From: Litorivivens sp041624475
GTDB taxonomy: Bacteria; Pseudomonadota; Gammaproteobacteria; Pseudomonadales; Spongiibacteraceae
Direction of reading: 5' to 3'
Assembly (NCBI RefSeq): GCF_041624475.1
Contig: NZ_JBFJUX010000003.1
Location: 124,001 to 188,000, forward strand
DNA: 64,000 nt
Below the pieces are notes generated by a model, which was not told where the DNA came from, did not search any database, and saw nothing but the letters and a program-made list of their open reading frames with translations. This document shows positions 23,408 to 32,376 of this stretch, one piece after another (the stretch's first letter is position 1; the number at the start of each line of letters is the position of its first letter). Made by a program: the position numbers and the translations under genes.

Positions 23408-24442
23408 TCAATTATGCGCGTGCAACGCCTCATTCAGCTCAATAGCTGATTTATTGGTCAGCACTTCAATGGCGCCAGATTTCGAGTTGCGGCGGAACAG
23501 CAGGTCCGACTGGCCGGCAAGATCACGGGCTTTAACGGTATTTACTACCTGGCCTTTGTCGTCGAGCATGGTGACCAGCGAGCCGGCCGTCACGTAGAGC
23601 CCGGCTTCAATGGTGCAGCGATCACCCAGCGGGATGCCAACGCCGGCGTTGGCGCCGATCAGACATTCCTTGCCGACAGAAATGATCACATTGTTGCCGC
23701 CCGACAGGGTGCCCATGGTAGAGGCGCCGCCGCCGAGGTCAGAGCCTGAGCCCAGTACCACGCCGGCAGATATGCGACCTTCGACCATGCCGGGGCCTTC
23801 AGTGCCGGCGTTAAAGTTGACGAAACCCTCGTGCATGATGGTGGTGCCTTCACCGAGGTAGGCGCCGAGTCGAACGCGCGCGGTGTGGGCTACGCGTACG
23901 CCGGCGGGAACCACGTAATTCGCCATTTTCGGGAACTTGTCGACGGACATCACTTCCAGCAGTTCACCTTTCAGGCGCGCCTCAAGCTGCCGGTCAGACA
24001 ACTCATCAATCGCTACAGCGCCCTGATTGGTCCAGGCCACATTGGGCAGCACGCCGAACATGCCATCCAGTTTCAGGGTGTGGGGCTTGGCCAGACGATG
24101 CGACAACAGGTGCAGTTTCAGGTAAACCTCTGGAACCGACGTGGGCGCTTCATCTGTGCTCAGCACGGTAGCAACCAGCGGCTGTTTGCTGCTGGACAGT
24201 TTGCCGCAGATTGCGGCCAGGTCGTCGTCGACACCTTTAAGCGCCTCTGACAGGGCAATCATGCGTGCCGGATCAAGATTGATGGCGTGATTGCCGCCGG
24301 TAAAGGCCAGCGCGTCGACCAGTACGCCAGTCACTTCGGCAGAAGGTTGAAGCAGCGGAGCGGGATAGAATACTTCCAGCCATTCGCCTTTGCCGTTGTG
24401 GGTGCCGACGCCAATGCCAACACTGAAAAGAGAGGATGTCAT
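23408..24442 (-). CDS. dapD: 2,3,4,5-Tetrahydropyridine-2,6-dicarboxylate N-succinyltransferase
   Basis: A 344-residue enzyme of the long, Pseudomonas-type DapD class; it succinylates tetrahydrodipicolinate in lysine and meso-diaminopimelate synthesis. The second half is a left-handed beta-helix of hexapeptide repeats (RVRLGAYLGEGTTIMHEGFV, GSGSDLGGGASTMGTLSGGN, IGANAGVGIPLGDRCTIEAG). The start at 24442 (MTSSLFSVGIGVGTHN) matches the family N-terminus; the open frame runs 24 codons further but lacks similarity. It ends the map-glnD-dapC-nth-yffB-dapD run. Confidence 0.95.
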   Translation of the reverse strand: MTSSLFSVGIGVGTHNGKGEWLEVFYPAPLLQPSAEVTGVLVDALAFTGGNHAINLDPARMIALSEALKGVDDDLAAICGKLSSSKQPLVATVLSTDEAPTSVPEVYLKLHLLSHRLAKPHTLKLDGMFGVLPNVAWTNQGAVAIDELSDRQLEARLKGELLEVMSVDKFPKMANYVVPAGVRVAHTARVRLGAYLGEGTTIMHEGFVNFNAGTEGPGMVEGRISAGVVLGSGSDLGGGASTMGTLSGGNNVIISVGKECLIGANAGVGIPLGDRCTIEAGLYVTAGSLVTMLDDKGQVVNTVKARDLAGQSDLLFRRNSKSGAIEVLTNKSAIELNEALHAHN

Positions 24443-24467
24443 AGGGGCTACCTTTGTTTTCTGTGAA

Positions 24468-24812
24468 TTAATTTGCGGTGAGAGTCTGATAGTCCTTGTC
24501 GGAAAAGCCGACATGAACCGTGTCTGCGTTGACCAGAACCGGGCGCTTGATAAGCGTTGGGTGCTGGGCTAGCAGGGCGACGATAGAGGCCTTGTCGTCG
24601 GCCGTGCGCTCAGACTCACTGAGCTGCTTCCAGGTGGTACTGCGCTTGTTCAGCAGCTTGTCACCCACTGCGTCATACCACTTCTCGAGCTCATTCTTGC
24701 TGAGTGCTTCGTCGCGATAGTCGATAAAACTGTGTTCAACACCCTTTTGTTCCAGCCACTTGCGGGCCTTGCGCACGGTGTCGCAGTTTTTGATGCCGTA
24801 GAGTCTGATCAT
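24468..24812 (-). CDS. yffB: ArsC/Spx-family protein YffB
   Basis: A 114-residue thioredoxin-fold protein. MIRLYGIKNCDTVRKARKWL has a single N-terminal Cys (Cys 10, in KNCDTVRKA), then FIDYRDEAL and the RPVLV strand near residue 90. This is the YffB/ArsC-like reductase family, often found beside dap genes. Its substrate is not established; glutathione-dependent thiol reduction has been proposed for the family. It lies 25 bases upstream of dapD. Confidence 0.9.
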   Translation of the reverse strand: MIRLYGIKNCDTVRKARKWLEQKGVEHSFIDYRDEALSKNELEKWYDAVGDKLLNKRSTTWKQLSESERTADDKASIVALLAQHPTLIKRPVLVNADTVHVGFSDKDYQTLTAN

Positions 24813-24884
24813 GGGTTTTCTGAATTCATTTTGGGGGGCGAAGAATAGCAGATTGGACAGGGGAGTTCACGGTGTCGGCAACCC

Positions 24885-24931
24885 CAAGCCCCTGTCCTTT
24901 GCCAGCGAAGGGCCTGGATTTGGGGCTTGGC
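24885..24931. repeat. Inverted repeat between nth and yffB
   Basis: CCAAGCCCC (24885-24893) and GGGGCTTGG (24923-24931) form a perfect 9-bp outer stem; CCTT and AAGG inside extend it partially. It starts four bases after the nth stop in the direction of transcription. No T-run follows. It may be a processing or repeat element within the operon. Confidence 0.5.
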
Positions 24932-24934
24932 GCT

Positions 24935-25588
24935 TCATGCCTTGAGTGTAACCACCGGCTTCTTCCGGTTGGGGTAGCAGGTCGTACAAATCTCGCATAC
25001 CAAGCCGTGGCAGCCACGCGCAGGACAGTATTCCCGTCCGTAGTAAATGATCTGCAGATGCAGCGCGTTCCAGCTTTCTTTGGGAAAAAGTTTTTTCAGG
25101 TCGCGTTCGGTTTGCACAACGCTTTTGCCCGAGGTCAGTCCCCAGCGCTGCGCCAGCCGGTGAATATGGGTGTCTACCGGAAAAGCGGGCACACCGAAGG
25201 CCTGGGACATCACCACGCTGGCGGTTTTATGTCCGACGCCGGGCAATTCCTCCAGCGCATCCATATCGGCCGGTACCTCTCCGTTGTATTTTTCCACCAG
25301 AATTTCCGATAACCGCTGAACGGCTTTCGATTTCTGTGGCGACAGACCGCAGGGGCGAATGATCTCGCGAATCTGATCGGCGCTTTTTGTCGCCATATCA
25401 AACGGGTTGTCGGCCAGTGCGAACAGGGCTGGTGTGACCTGATTGACTCGCTCGTCGGTGCACTGGGCGGATAGCAGTACCGCCACCAGCAAAGTGTAGG
25501 GGTCTTTGTGATCCAGTGGGATAGGCGGCTGCGGATAGAGCTCCTGAAGCCGGTGCAGAATATAGGCAGCGCGTTCTTTTTTCAGCAT
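24935..25588 (-). CDS. nth: Endonuclease III
   Basis: A 217-residue base-excision repair glycosylase/AP lyase. The helix-hairpin-helix LPGVGHKTASVV contains the catalytic Lys, and VDTHIHRLAQRWGL contains the catalytic Asp. The C-terminal cysteines are spaced C-x4-C-x4-C-x2-C-x2-C (YCPARGCHGLVCEICTTC) instead of the classical C-x6-C-x2-C-x5-C for the [4Fe-4S] cluster, so the ligand set must differ from that of E. coli Nth. Start at 25588 gives the usual N-terminus. It follows dapC by 20 bases. Confidence 0.93.
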   Translation of the reverse strand: MLKKERAAYILHRLQELYPQPPIPLDHKDPYTLLVAVLLSAQCTDERVNQVTPALFALADNPFDMATKSADQIREIIRPCGLSPQKSKAVQRLSEILVEKYNGEVPADMDALEELPGVGHKTASVVMSQAFGVPAFPVDTHIHRLAQRWGLTSGKSVVQTERDLKKLFPKESWNALHLQIIYYGREYCPARGCHGLVCEICTTCYPNRKKPVVTLKA

Positions 25589-25608
25589 GAGGTCACAAGG
25601 ATTTCAAC

Positions 25609-26811
25609 TTACAGGGTTTCGATAAAACGGCAGATGCGGTGGGCGGCTTCGATACATTCGTCAGGTTCTGCCACCAGTGCCATGCGAACTCGCTGACTCC
25701 CGGGGTTGCGGCCATTGACCTCGCGGCTGAGAAAGCTGCCGGGAAGCACGGTGACGTGCTGCTGTTCATAAAGCCGGCGCGCAAAGTCCTGGTCATCAAT
25801 GGGCGTTTGCGGCCACAGGTAAAACGCGCCGTTTGGAATTGAGGCTGGCAGTACCGGCGCAAGAATATCGGTGACGGCGGAAAATTTCTCCCGATAGAGG
25901 CGGCGGTTTTCGATAACGTGGTTTTCATCGTCCCAGGCGGCGATGCTGGCCAGCTGATGCTGAATCGGCATAGCGCAACCGTGATAGGTGCGGTATTGCA
26001 AGAAGGCTTCAAGTACCCTGGCATCGCCCGCGACAAAGCCGGATCGCAGCCCCGGCAGGTTGGAGCGTTTGGACAGGGAATGAAAAACCACGCAGCGCGC
26101 GTAGTTGTGACGGCCCATTGCCGCAGCCGCTTGCAGCAATCCCAGCGGTGGCTTGGCTTCGTCGGGATAGATTTCGGAGTAGCACTCGTCGCTGGCGATG
26201 ATGAAGTCGTTTTCATCGGCCAGCCGAATCAGGTTTTGCAGTTGCTCCAGGCTGAGTGTGGCGCCGGTCGGGTTGCCGGGGGTGCACAGATACAGCAGTT
26301 GGCAGCGCTGCCACTGCTCTTCTGTGATCTCTGAAAAATCTGGCAGAAAGCCGTTTTCAGCATAGCAGTTCAGGAAAAGCGGTTCCGCCCCCGCCAAATA
26401 CGCCGCACCTTCGTATATCTGGTAGAAGGGGTTGGGGCTGATAACCAGCGCGTCGCGACTGCGATCAATCACCGTTTGTGCAAAGGCAAACAGGGCCTCC
26501 CGAGTGCCGTTGACCGGCAGCACCTCTTGCTCCGGATCCAGAGCTTGGAGATTGAAGCGCCGTGTGGCCCAGCGGGCAATGCTCTGGCGCAATTCCGGCA
26601 GCCCTTTTGTTGTTGGGTAATTCGCCAGTCGCGGTAGTTCCCGGGCCAGAGCCTCCATGACAAAGGTTGGGGAGGCGTGCTTGGGCTCGCCGATGGAAAG
26701 CGCTATATGCGCTATATCCGGTGTGTTAGCTCCGGCAAAAAGGGCGCGGAGCTTCTCGAAGGGGTAGGGCTGAAGCTGCTGTAAATCCGGGTTCAAGACA
26801 ATATGTTCCAA
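25609..26811 (-). CDS. dapC: Succinyldiaminopimelate transaminase
   Basis: A 400-residue class I aminotransferase of the gammaproteobacterial DapC type. IALSIGEPKHASPTFV at the N-terminus, the PLP-lysine region SLSKRSNLPGLRSGFVAGD, and RVRMALVAEPDECIEAAHRI near the end are typical. It makes N-succinyl-LL-diaminopimelate, the step after DapD, whose gene is four genes away in the same run. The start codon abuts the glnD stop. Confidence 0.93.
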   Translation of the reverse strand: MEHIVLNPDLQQLQPYPFEKLRALFAGANTPDIAHIALSIGEPKHASPTFVMEALARELPRLANYPTTKGLPELRQSIARWATRRFNLQALDPEQEVLPVNGTREALFAFAQTVIDRSRDALVISPNPFYQIYEGAAYLAGAEPLFLNCYAENGFLPDFSEITEEQWQRCQLLYLCTPGNPTGATLSLEQLQNLIRLADENDFIIASDECYSEIYPDEAKPPLGLLQAAAAMGRHNYARCVVFHSLSKRSNLPGLRSGFVAGDARVLEAFLQYRTYHGCAMPIQHQLASIAAWDDENHVIENRRLYREKFSAVTDILAPVLPASIPNGAFYLWPQTPIDDQDFARRLYEQQHVTVLPGSFLSREVNGRNPGSQRVRMALVAEPDECIEAAHRICRFIETL

Positions 26812-29475
26812 TCAGGTGTAGTTGGGTTGTGCGGCGGCCTGCTCATCCAGCTCCTTGCAGATGGCGTGCTGAATGTCCTCACAGAGTTTCAGGTCCTTTA
26901 TGGGCTGTTTCTTTTTGTTGGTGATGAAAAACACGTCTTCGACCCGTTCGCCCAGGGTGGTGATTTTGGCGGCCATCAGTTTGATTTCGTATTCGTAGAA
27001 AATACGCCCGACCCGGGCCAGCAGACCAGGCCGATCGGGGGTGATGACTTCCAGTACCGAGCAGGCCTTGTTGATGTCGGTCGCCATGGTGGTGCGGGTC
27101 GGTGTTGAAAACAGGCGCATCTGGCGTGGCGTGCGCTTGCTGATCATTTCCGGGAAGCGGTCCGGGTGTTCGATCTGTTCGCGTAGGAAATCGACGATAG
27201 TCTGACAGCGGCCTTCATCGTCGCCGATGGGTTTACCGTCGGCGTCGAGGACATAGAAGGTGTCGAGGGAATAACCGGTGGTGGAGCTGTAAATTCGAGC
27301 GTCGACGATATTCAGGTCGAGCTGTTCCATGGTGGCTGCAACCACGGCGAACAGGTTGTCGTGTTCCAGCGTGTGAACAAAGATCTGGGTTGCCCCTTCC
27401 AGGTCGACATTGCTGCTCTTCTTGACCAGTACCAGTGGTTTACTCATGTCGTGGTGGCGGGCAATGGCGCGTGTGTGCCACACCACGTCGTCTGCGCGTT
27501 CGCGCAAGAAGTAGTCTTCGCCGCGATCGTTCCAGATAGCGCGGACTTCTTCTTCTTCGAATCCGTGGTCTTCGAGCCGGCGCATGGCGTCGCGCTGGGT
27601 GTCGACTATCCAGTCCTGCTTGTCGATAACGTTTTCCAGGCCGCGCCGCAACGCACGCTTGGTTTCTGCATAGAGCTGACGCAGCAAAGAGGCGCGCCAG
27701 GAATTCCAGAGTGTGGGGTTGGTGGCGTTAATATCCGCCACGGTCAGCGCGTAGAGATAGTCGAGCCGCACCTGGTCGCCGATTTCCAACGCAAAATCGC
27801 GGATTACGTCCGGATCGGAAATATCCTTGCGCTGCGCGGTAGCGGACATCAGCAGATGTTTTTCCACCAGCCAGCTCACGAGGTTGGTGTCGCGATTGGA
27901 CAGGCCGTGATTCTCGCAGAATACGCGGGCATCAACTGCTCCCAGCGTGGAATGATCGCCGCCGCGCCCTTTGGCAACGTCGTGATACAGCCCGGCCAGA
28001 TAGAGCAGTTCCGGTTTGTCCATACGCCGTACGATTCGTGAGGCCACCGGGAATTTTTCTTCGTGGTCCGGGTAGGTAAAGCGACGCAGGTTTTTTACCA
28101 GCTCCATGGTATGGGCGTCGACCGAATAGATGTGGAACAGGTCGTGCTGCATCTGGCCAATAATCTGGCCAAACTCGGGAAGATATTTGCCGAGTACGCC
28201 GAAGCGCATCATGCGGCGCAGGGTGAGGGCCACCTTGTTACGCGACCGCAGGATCTCCATAAAAAAACGGCGGTTGCGTGGATCAGCGCGAAATTTGTCG
28301 TCCACTAGTTCGCGGTGATCACGTATCAGACGGATGGTAGAGGCGCGCACGCCGTCAACGGTGTCGTGCTGGGCCATCAGCACGAAAATTTCCATCAGGG
28401 CGGTTGGCGTTTTCTTGAAGACATTTTTGTTGGTGACTTCAATGTGGCCATTGCGTACCCGAAAACGCGGGTTCAGCTCGAGTATGGTTTCCGCTTCGCA
28501 GGCGCGGAGAATGGCTTCGTCAAAGTGCTGGATCATCAGATCGTTGAGTTCGCCCAGTGCCAGTGCCATGCGGTAGTAGCGCTGCATGAACTGCTCTACG
28601 GCGAGGCGCGCATCGTCGTCTTCATAGCCGAACCTGCGGGCCAGCTCGCGTTGGTGGTCAAACAGCAGGCGATCTTCTTCACGGCCGCTTAGCATGTGGA
28701 GTGCGTAGCGGATCGTCCACAGGTAATCGCGGCCGCGACGCAGAATCGACAGATCCTCTTCGCGCAGAAAGCCCAATGGCAGCAAGTCACTCAATGATTC
28801 GACACCGTAGTGGCGCTTGGCAATCCAGCCAATCATCTGGATGTCGCGAAGGCCGCCGGGGCAGCTTTTGACGTTGGGTTCCAGATTGTATTCAGAGTTG
28901 GCGTACTTGCGGTGGCGAGCGATCTGTTCGTCCCATTTGGCGCGAAAGAACTCCCGGCTCGGCCAGATTTTTTCTGGTGTAGTGGCTTCCAATAGGGTAT
29001 CGAGCAGTTGGTCGTTGCCGGCCAGTGTGCGCGACTCCATGATATTGGTCGCAACGGTGATGTCTTCACTGGCGGTTTTGATGCACTGCTTGATACTGCG
29101 AACGCTGTGGCCAATGTCCAGATTCAGATCCCAGAGCAGGGCAATAAAGGACTCCAGTGCATCGCGGTAGTCTTCGCTGTTGCCGTCTTCCAGCAAAATC
29201 AGCAGGTCAATATCGGAATAGGGGTGCAACTCGCCACGGCCGTAACCGCCAACGGCGACCAGTGCGATATCCTCGCCCCAGGGGTATAGACCCCAGGCGG
29301 CGCGAAGTACTTCGTCTACCGTTTTGGCCCGGCTGTGAATGATGTCACTGATGCTGTCATCGGCCTTGAAACGCTCATCGAGTTCTTCGCGTTTTTTTTG
29401 AAGGTGTTCGCGAAACAGGCTAATGCGGTCTTTGGCTTGCGTTAGAGTTTGTGCCTGAGCGGCTAAAGCGGTCAC
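26812..29475 (-). CDS. glnD: Bifunctional uridylyltransferase/uridylyl-removing enzyme GlnD
   Basis: An 887-residue nitrogen sensor that uridylylates PII at low glutamine and removes UMP at high glutamine. Domains in order: nucleotidyltransferase (VGGYGRGELHPYSDIDLLIL at about 75-95), a helical linker, an HD domain (GLYHDVAKGRGGDHSTLGA near 515), and two C-terminal ACT domains (the second starting CSVLEVITPDRPGLLARVGRI). Length matches E. coli GlnD (890). GTG start overlaps the map stop by four bases. Confidence 0.97.
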   Translation of the reverse strand: MTALAAQAQTLTQAKDRISLFREHLQKKREELDERFKADDSISDIIHSRAKTVDEVLRAAWGLYPWGEDIALVAVGGYGRGELHPYSDIDLLILLEDGNSEDYRDALESFIALLWDLNLDIGHSVRSIKQCIKTASEDITVATNIMESRTLAGNDQLLDTLLEATTPEKIWPSREFFRAKWDEQIARHRKYANSEYNLEPNVKSCPGGLRDIQMIGWIAKRHYGVESLSDLLPLGFLREEDLSILRRGRDYLWTIRYALHMLSGREEDRLLFDHQRELARRFGYEDDDARLAVEQFMQRYYRMALALGELNDLMIQHFDEAILRACEAETILELNPRFRVRNGHIEVTNKNVFKKTPTALMEIFVLMAQHDTVDGVRASTIRLIRDHRELVDDKFRADPRNRRFFMEILRSRNKVALTLRRMMRFGVLGKYLPEFGQIIGQMQHDLFHIYSVDAHTMELVKNLRRFTYPDHEEKFPVASRIVRRMDKPELLYLAGLYHDVAKGRGGDHSTLGAVDARVFCENHGLSNRDTNLVSWLVEKHLLMSATAQRKDISDPDVIRDFALEIGDQVRLDYLYALTVADINATNPTLWNSWRASLLRQLYAETKRALRRGLENVIDKQDWIVDTQRDAMRRLEDHGFEEEEVRAIWNDRGEDYFLRERADDVVWHTRAIARHHDMSKPLVLVKKSSNVDLEGATQIFVHTLEHDNLFAVVAATMEQLDLNIVDARIYSSTTGYSLDTFYVLDADGKPIGDDEGRCQTIVDFLREQIEHPDRFPEMISKRTPRQMRLFSTPTRTTMATDINKACSVLEVITPDRPGLLARVGRIFYEYEIKLMAAKITTLGERVEDVFFITNKKKQPIKDLKLCEDIQHAICKELDEQAAAQPNYT

Positions 29476-30269
29476 TGCCAGTTTCTCCGGAATTCGGTTT
29501 CGTCGCTGCGGGCGGTGAGGACTTCAACGCCGTCAGCAGTTACCGCCATGGTGTGTTCCCATTGGGCGGACAGTCGGCGGTCTTTGGTGGTGACCGTCCA
29601 GCCGTCCTTCATATTGAGCTTGGTGTGCTTCTTGCCCGCATTGATCATCGGCTCAATGGTGAAGGTCATGCCTTCTTTCAAAACCAGATCGTTGCGCGAG
29701 TTGTAGCCCTTGCCGTAGTGGAGTACCTGAGGGTCTTCATGGAAACCCCGGCCGATGCCGTGGCCGCAGTATTCCTCCACCACCGAATAGTGGTTGGCGT
29801 GGGCGTGCTTGGCGATGATGGTGCCGATATCGCTGAGGCGGGCACCGGGTTTGACCAAGCGGATCGCCTGGTACAGGCATTCCTGGGTGACACGGCACAG
29901 GCGCTGGGCGTGCTCGGGAACCTCTCCCACGTAGTACATGCGGTTGGTATCGCCGTGCCAGCCGTCCTTGATGACGGTTACGTCGATATTGAGAATATCC
30001 CCATTTTTCAATGGCTTGCTGTTGGGTATGCCGTGGCAGATGACCTCGTTGGGAGAGGTGCAGATGGACTTGGGAAAGCCGTTGTAGTTCAGCGGGGCGG
30101 GAATAGCGCCCTGAACGTCCACAATATAGTTGTGGCAGAGGGTATTCAGCTCGTCGGTGGTGACCCCGGGCTTGATGTATTCCTCGATCATTTCCAGCAC
30201 ATCGGCAGCCAATCGGCCTGCTATGCGCATCTGTTGGATTTCTTCGGGGGTTTTGATAGTGACATTCAT
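29472..30269 (-). CDS. map: Methionine aminopeptidase type I
   Basis: A 265-residue enzyme that removes the initiator methionine from nascent proteins. The metal ligands are within ILNIDVTVIKDGWHGDTN (two Asp), GHGIGRGFHEDP (His), MTFTIEPMI (Glu) and a C-terminal QWEHTMAVT (Glu). The ATG at 30269 gives the usual MNVTIKTPEEIQQMRIAG start; the longer frame reads through the promoter region. It is divergent from rpsB, the common gammaproteobacterial arrangement, and heads the minus-strand operon. Confidence 0.96.
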   Translation of the reverse strand: MNVTIKTPEEIQQMRIAGRLAADVLEMIEEYIKPGVTTDELNTLCHNYIVDVQGAIPAPLNYNGFPKSICTSPNEVICHGIPNSKPLKNGDILNIDVTVIKDGWHGDTNRMYYVGEVPEHAQRLCRVTQECLYQAIRLVKPGARLSDIGTIIAKHAHANHYSVVEEYCGHGIGRGFHEDPQVLHYGKGYNSRNDLVLKEGMTFTIEPMINAGKKHTKLNMKDGWTVTTKDRRLSAQWEHTMAVTADGVEVLTARSDETEFRRNWQ

Positions 30270-30574
30270 AGGGCTACGGCATTCGTCCTTGGCGGGAGGG
30301 CACACTCCCGGTGACTTTCAAAGGCGGCATTGTAAACCAAGCGCGTCTGGCAGGCGACGCTTGAGAGAGTAGAATGCGCTTTATATTGGGTGGCAGTTAT
30401 GGTATAAAACGCGCCCTCTCCGGGGGCTCCGTGCCTGCCAGGGGGGATAACACTAACGCCGCCCGTATCTCGACACATGATCCCGGGTGCTCGCCAGACG
30501 CCATTTTGATGTTGACGGCTGCCGGGTTGGGTCATGGGAGATGCGCAAGCAAGAACCCGTAAAAGGAAAATCTG
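30270..30574. other. map-rpsB divergent control region and rpsB leader
   Basis: About 305 bases with no gene. The plus-strand promoter is listed separately; transcripts from it would have a leader of about 160 bases before rpsB. Ribosomal protein S2 represses its own translation through such leaders in Gammaproteobacteria, but I could not define the fold here. Confidence 0.5.
30380..30408 (+). promoter_or_regulatory. Probable rpsB promoter (extended -10)
   Basis: -10 TATAAA (30403-30408) preceded by TGG, an extended -10 element, with a weak -35 TTTATA (30380-30385) at 17 bases. A GC-rich stretch (CGCGCCC) follows, which is typical for stringently controlled promoters. Confidence 0.5.
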
Positions 30575-31321
30575 ATGTCACATGTAAGCATGCGCGATAT
30601 GCTGCAGGCTGGTGTCCACTTTGGTCACCAAACCCGCTTCTGGAACCCCAAAATGGCGCCGTATATCTTTGGCGCTCGCAACAAAATCCATATCATCAAC
30701 CTCGAGCACACTGTTCCTGCTTTTAATGAAGCACTGGACAAAATCGTTGAGCTCGCGGGTAACCGTAACAAGATCTTGTTTGTTGGCACCAAACGCGCTG
30801 CCGGCAAAATCGTTGCCGAGCAGGCCCAGCGTGCCGGTATGCCTTTCGTCAGCCATCGCTGGCTCGGCGGCATGTTGACCAACTACAAGACCATTCGTCA
30901 GTCCATCAAGCGTCTTCGCGACCTGGAAGCCCAGCAGAACGACGGCACCTTTGACAAGCTGACCAAGAAAGAAGCCCTGATGCGCTACCGCGACATGGAG
31001 AAGCTCGAGCGCTCGATCGGTGGTATCAAGGATATGGGCGGCCTGCCCGACGCACTGTTCGTAATCGACGTTGATCACGAGCGCATTGCCATCCAGGAAG
31101 CCAACAAGCTGGGTATCCCCGTTATCGGTATCGTTGATACCAACAGTGATCCCGCTGGCGTTGACTACGTTATCCCCGGCAATGACGACGCGATCCGCGC
31201 GATCAAGCTGTACACCACAGCGGTTGCTGATGCGATTGTTTCCACTCGCGCCGATGGCGGTGCCTCTGCCAAAGACGAGTTTGTAGAAGTCGCGGCCGAC
31301 GACGCAGCCGATCAAGCCTGA
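30575..31321 (+). CDS. rpsB: 30S ribosomal protein S2
   Basis: A 248-residue S2 protein. MSHVSMRDMLQAGVHFGHQT, FVGTKRAAGKIVAEQA, HRWLGGMLTNYKTIRQSI and GIPVIGIVDTNSDP are the family signatures. AAAGGAAAA lies just before the ATG. It is followed by a terminator-like hairpin and tsf, the standard order. Confidence 0.98.
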   Translation: MSHVSMRDMLQAGVHFGHQTRFWNPKMAPYIFGARNKIHIINLEHTVPAFNEALDKIVELAGNRNKILFVGTKRAAGKIVAEQAQRAGMPFVSHRWLGGMLTNYKTIRQSIKRLRDLEAQQNDGTFDKLTKKEALMRYRDMEKLERSIGGIKDMGGLPDALFVIDVDHERIAIQEANKLGIPVIGIVDTNSDPAGVDYVIPGNDDAIRAIKLYTTAVADAIVSTRADGGASAKDEFVEVAADDAADQA

Positions 31322-31339
31322 TCGAGCGTGCAGGCCAAA

Positions 31340-31359
31340 GGGGCTGCGGCCCCTTTTTT
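31340..31359 (+). terminator. rpsB-tsf intercistronic attenuator
   Basis: GGGGC (31340-31344), loop TGCG, GCCCC (31349-31353) and six T. A hairpin between rpsB and tsf that lowers tsf transcription relative to rpsB is known in E. coli; position and structure agree here. Confidence 0.85.
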
Positions 31360-31433
31360 CATGGCCTGATTGGGAAATGCATTTGATTTAAACAGGCCCG
31401 GCTTAACCGGGCCAAATTCCGGAGGAATCTCAA

Positions 31434-32297
31434 ATGGCTGCAGTATCTGCAAGCATGGTGAAAGAACTGCGCGAGCGTACCGGGCTCGGCATGATGGAAT
31501 GTAAGAAAGCACTGGTCGAAGCCGGTGGTGATATCGAAGTAGCGATTGAAGATCTGCGCAAGTCCAGCGGCATGAAGGCGGCCAAGAAAGCCGGCCGTAC
31601 TGCGGCTGACGGCATTGTTGCTGCCAAAGTTGCTGAAGACGGCTCTTACGGTGTGCTGGTTGAAGTTAACAGCGAGACCGACTTTGTTGCCCGCGACGAC
31701 AACTTCCTGGCCTTTGTGAATAAAGTTGTCGACAAGGCCTTTGAAGACAAGCAGGGCGATGTGGCTGCGCTGATGTCTGGTGATCTGGAAAGCGCCCGTG
31801 AAGCGCTGGTGCAGAAGATTGGTGAGAACATTTCTGTGCGTCGCATTTCTGTGGTTGAAGGGGAAGGTGCGGTAGGCAGCTATGTGCACTCCAACAACCG
31901 TATCGGCGTACTGGTTGCCCTGAAAGGTGGCGACGTGGAAGTGGCGCGTGATGTGGCAATGCATGTGGCAGCGGTTAACCCGCTGGTTGCCAAGCCCGAC
32001 GATATGTCTGCAGAGCTGATTGAGAAAGAGCGTGAGATCTACACAGCTCAGGCCCAGGAAAGCGGCAAGCCGCCGGAAATCATTGAGAAAATGATCGACG
32101 GCCGTATTCGTAAGTACCTGGCCGAAAACAGCCTCACCGAGCAGGCATTTGTTAAAGACCCTGACACCACCGTTGGCAAGCTGCTGAAAGGCGCTGGCGC
32201 TGACATTCTCGGTTTTGTTCGCCTGGAAGTGGGTGAGGGTATCGAGAAAGAGGAAGTGGATTTTGCGGCAGAAGTGGCCGCTCAGCTAAAAGGCTGA
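31434..32297 (+). CDS. tsf: Elongation factor Ts
   Basis: A 287-residue nucleotide-exchange factor for EF-Tu. The N-terminal UBA-like domain (VKELRERTGLGMMECKKALV), the TDFVARDD motif that contacts EF-Tu near residue 82 and the two core subdomains are all present. GGAGGAA lies about eight bases before the ATG. A strong terminator follows. Confidence 0.98.
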   Translation: MAAVSASMVKELRERTGLGMMECKKALVEAGGDIEVAIEDLRKSSGMKAAKKAGRTAADGIVAAKVAEDGSYGVLVEVNSETDFVARDDNFLAFVNKVVDKAFEDKQGDVAALMSGDLESAREALVQKIGENISVRRISVVEGEGAVGSYVHSNNRIGVLVALKGGDVEVARDVAMHVAAVNPLVAKPDDMSAELIEKEREIYTAQAQESGKPPEIIEKMIDGRIRKYLAENSLTEQAFVKDPDTTVGKLLKGAGADILGFVRLEVGEGIEKEEVDFAAEVAAQLKG

Positions 32298-32309
32298 TTC
32301 CTCTTCTAA

Positions 32310-32335
32310 AAAATGGGGCCTTCGGGCCCCATTTT
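32310..32335 (+). terminator. Intrinsic terminator after tsf
   Basis: GGGGCC (32315-32320), TTCG tetraloop, GGCCCC (32325-32330), with an AAAAT/ATTTT extension giving the T-run. It separates tsf from pyrH, which must have its own promoter or rely on readthrough. Confidence 0.9.
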
Positions 32336-32376
32336 CGTATTACAATACGCGCAAAATTTCACAGGGCCAGTTGAGT

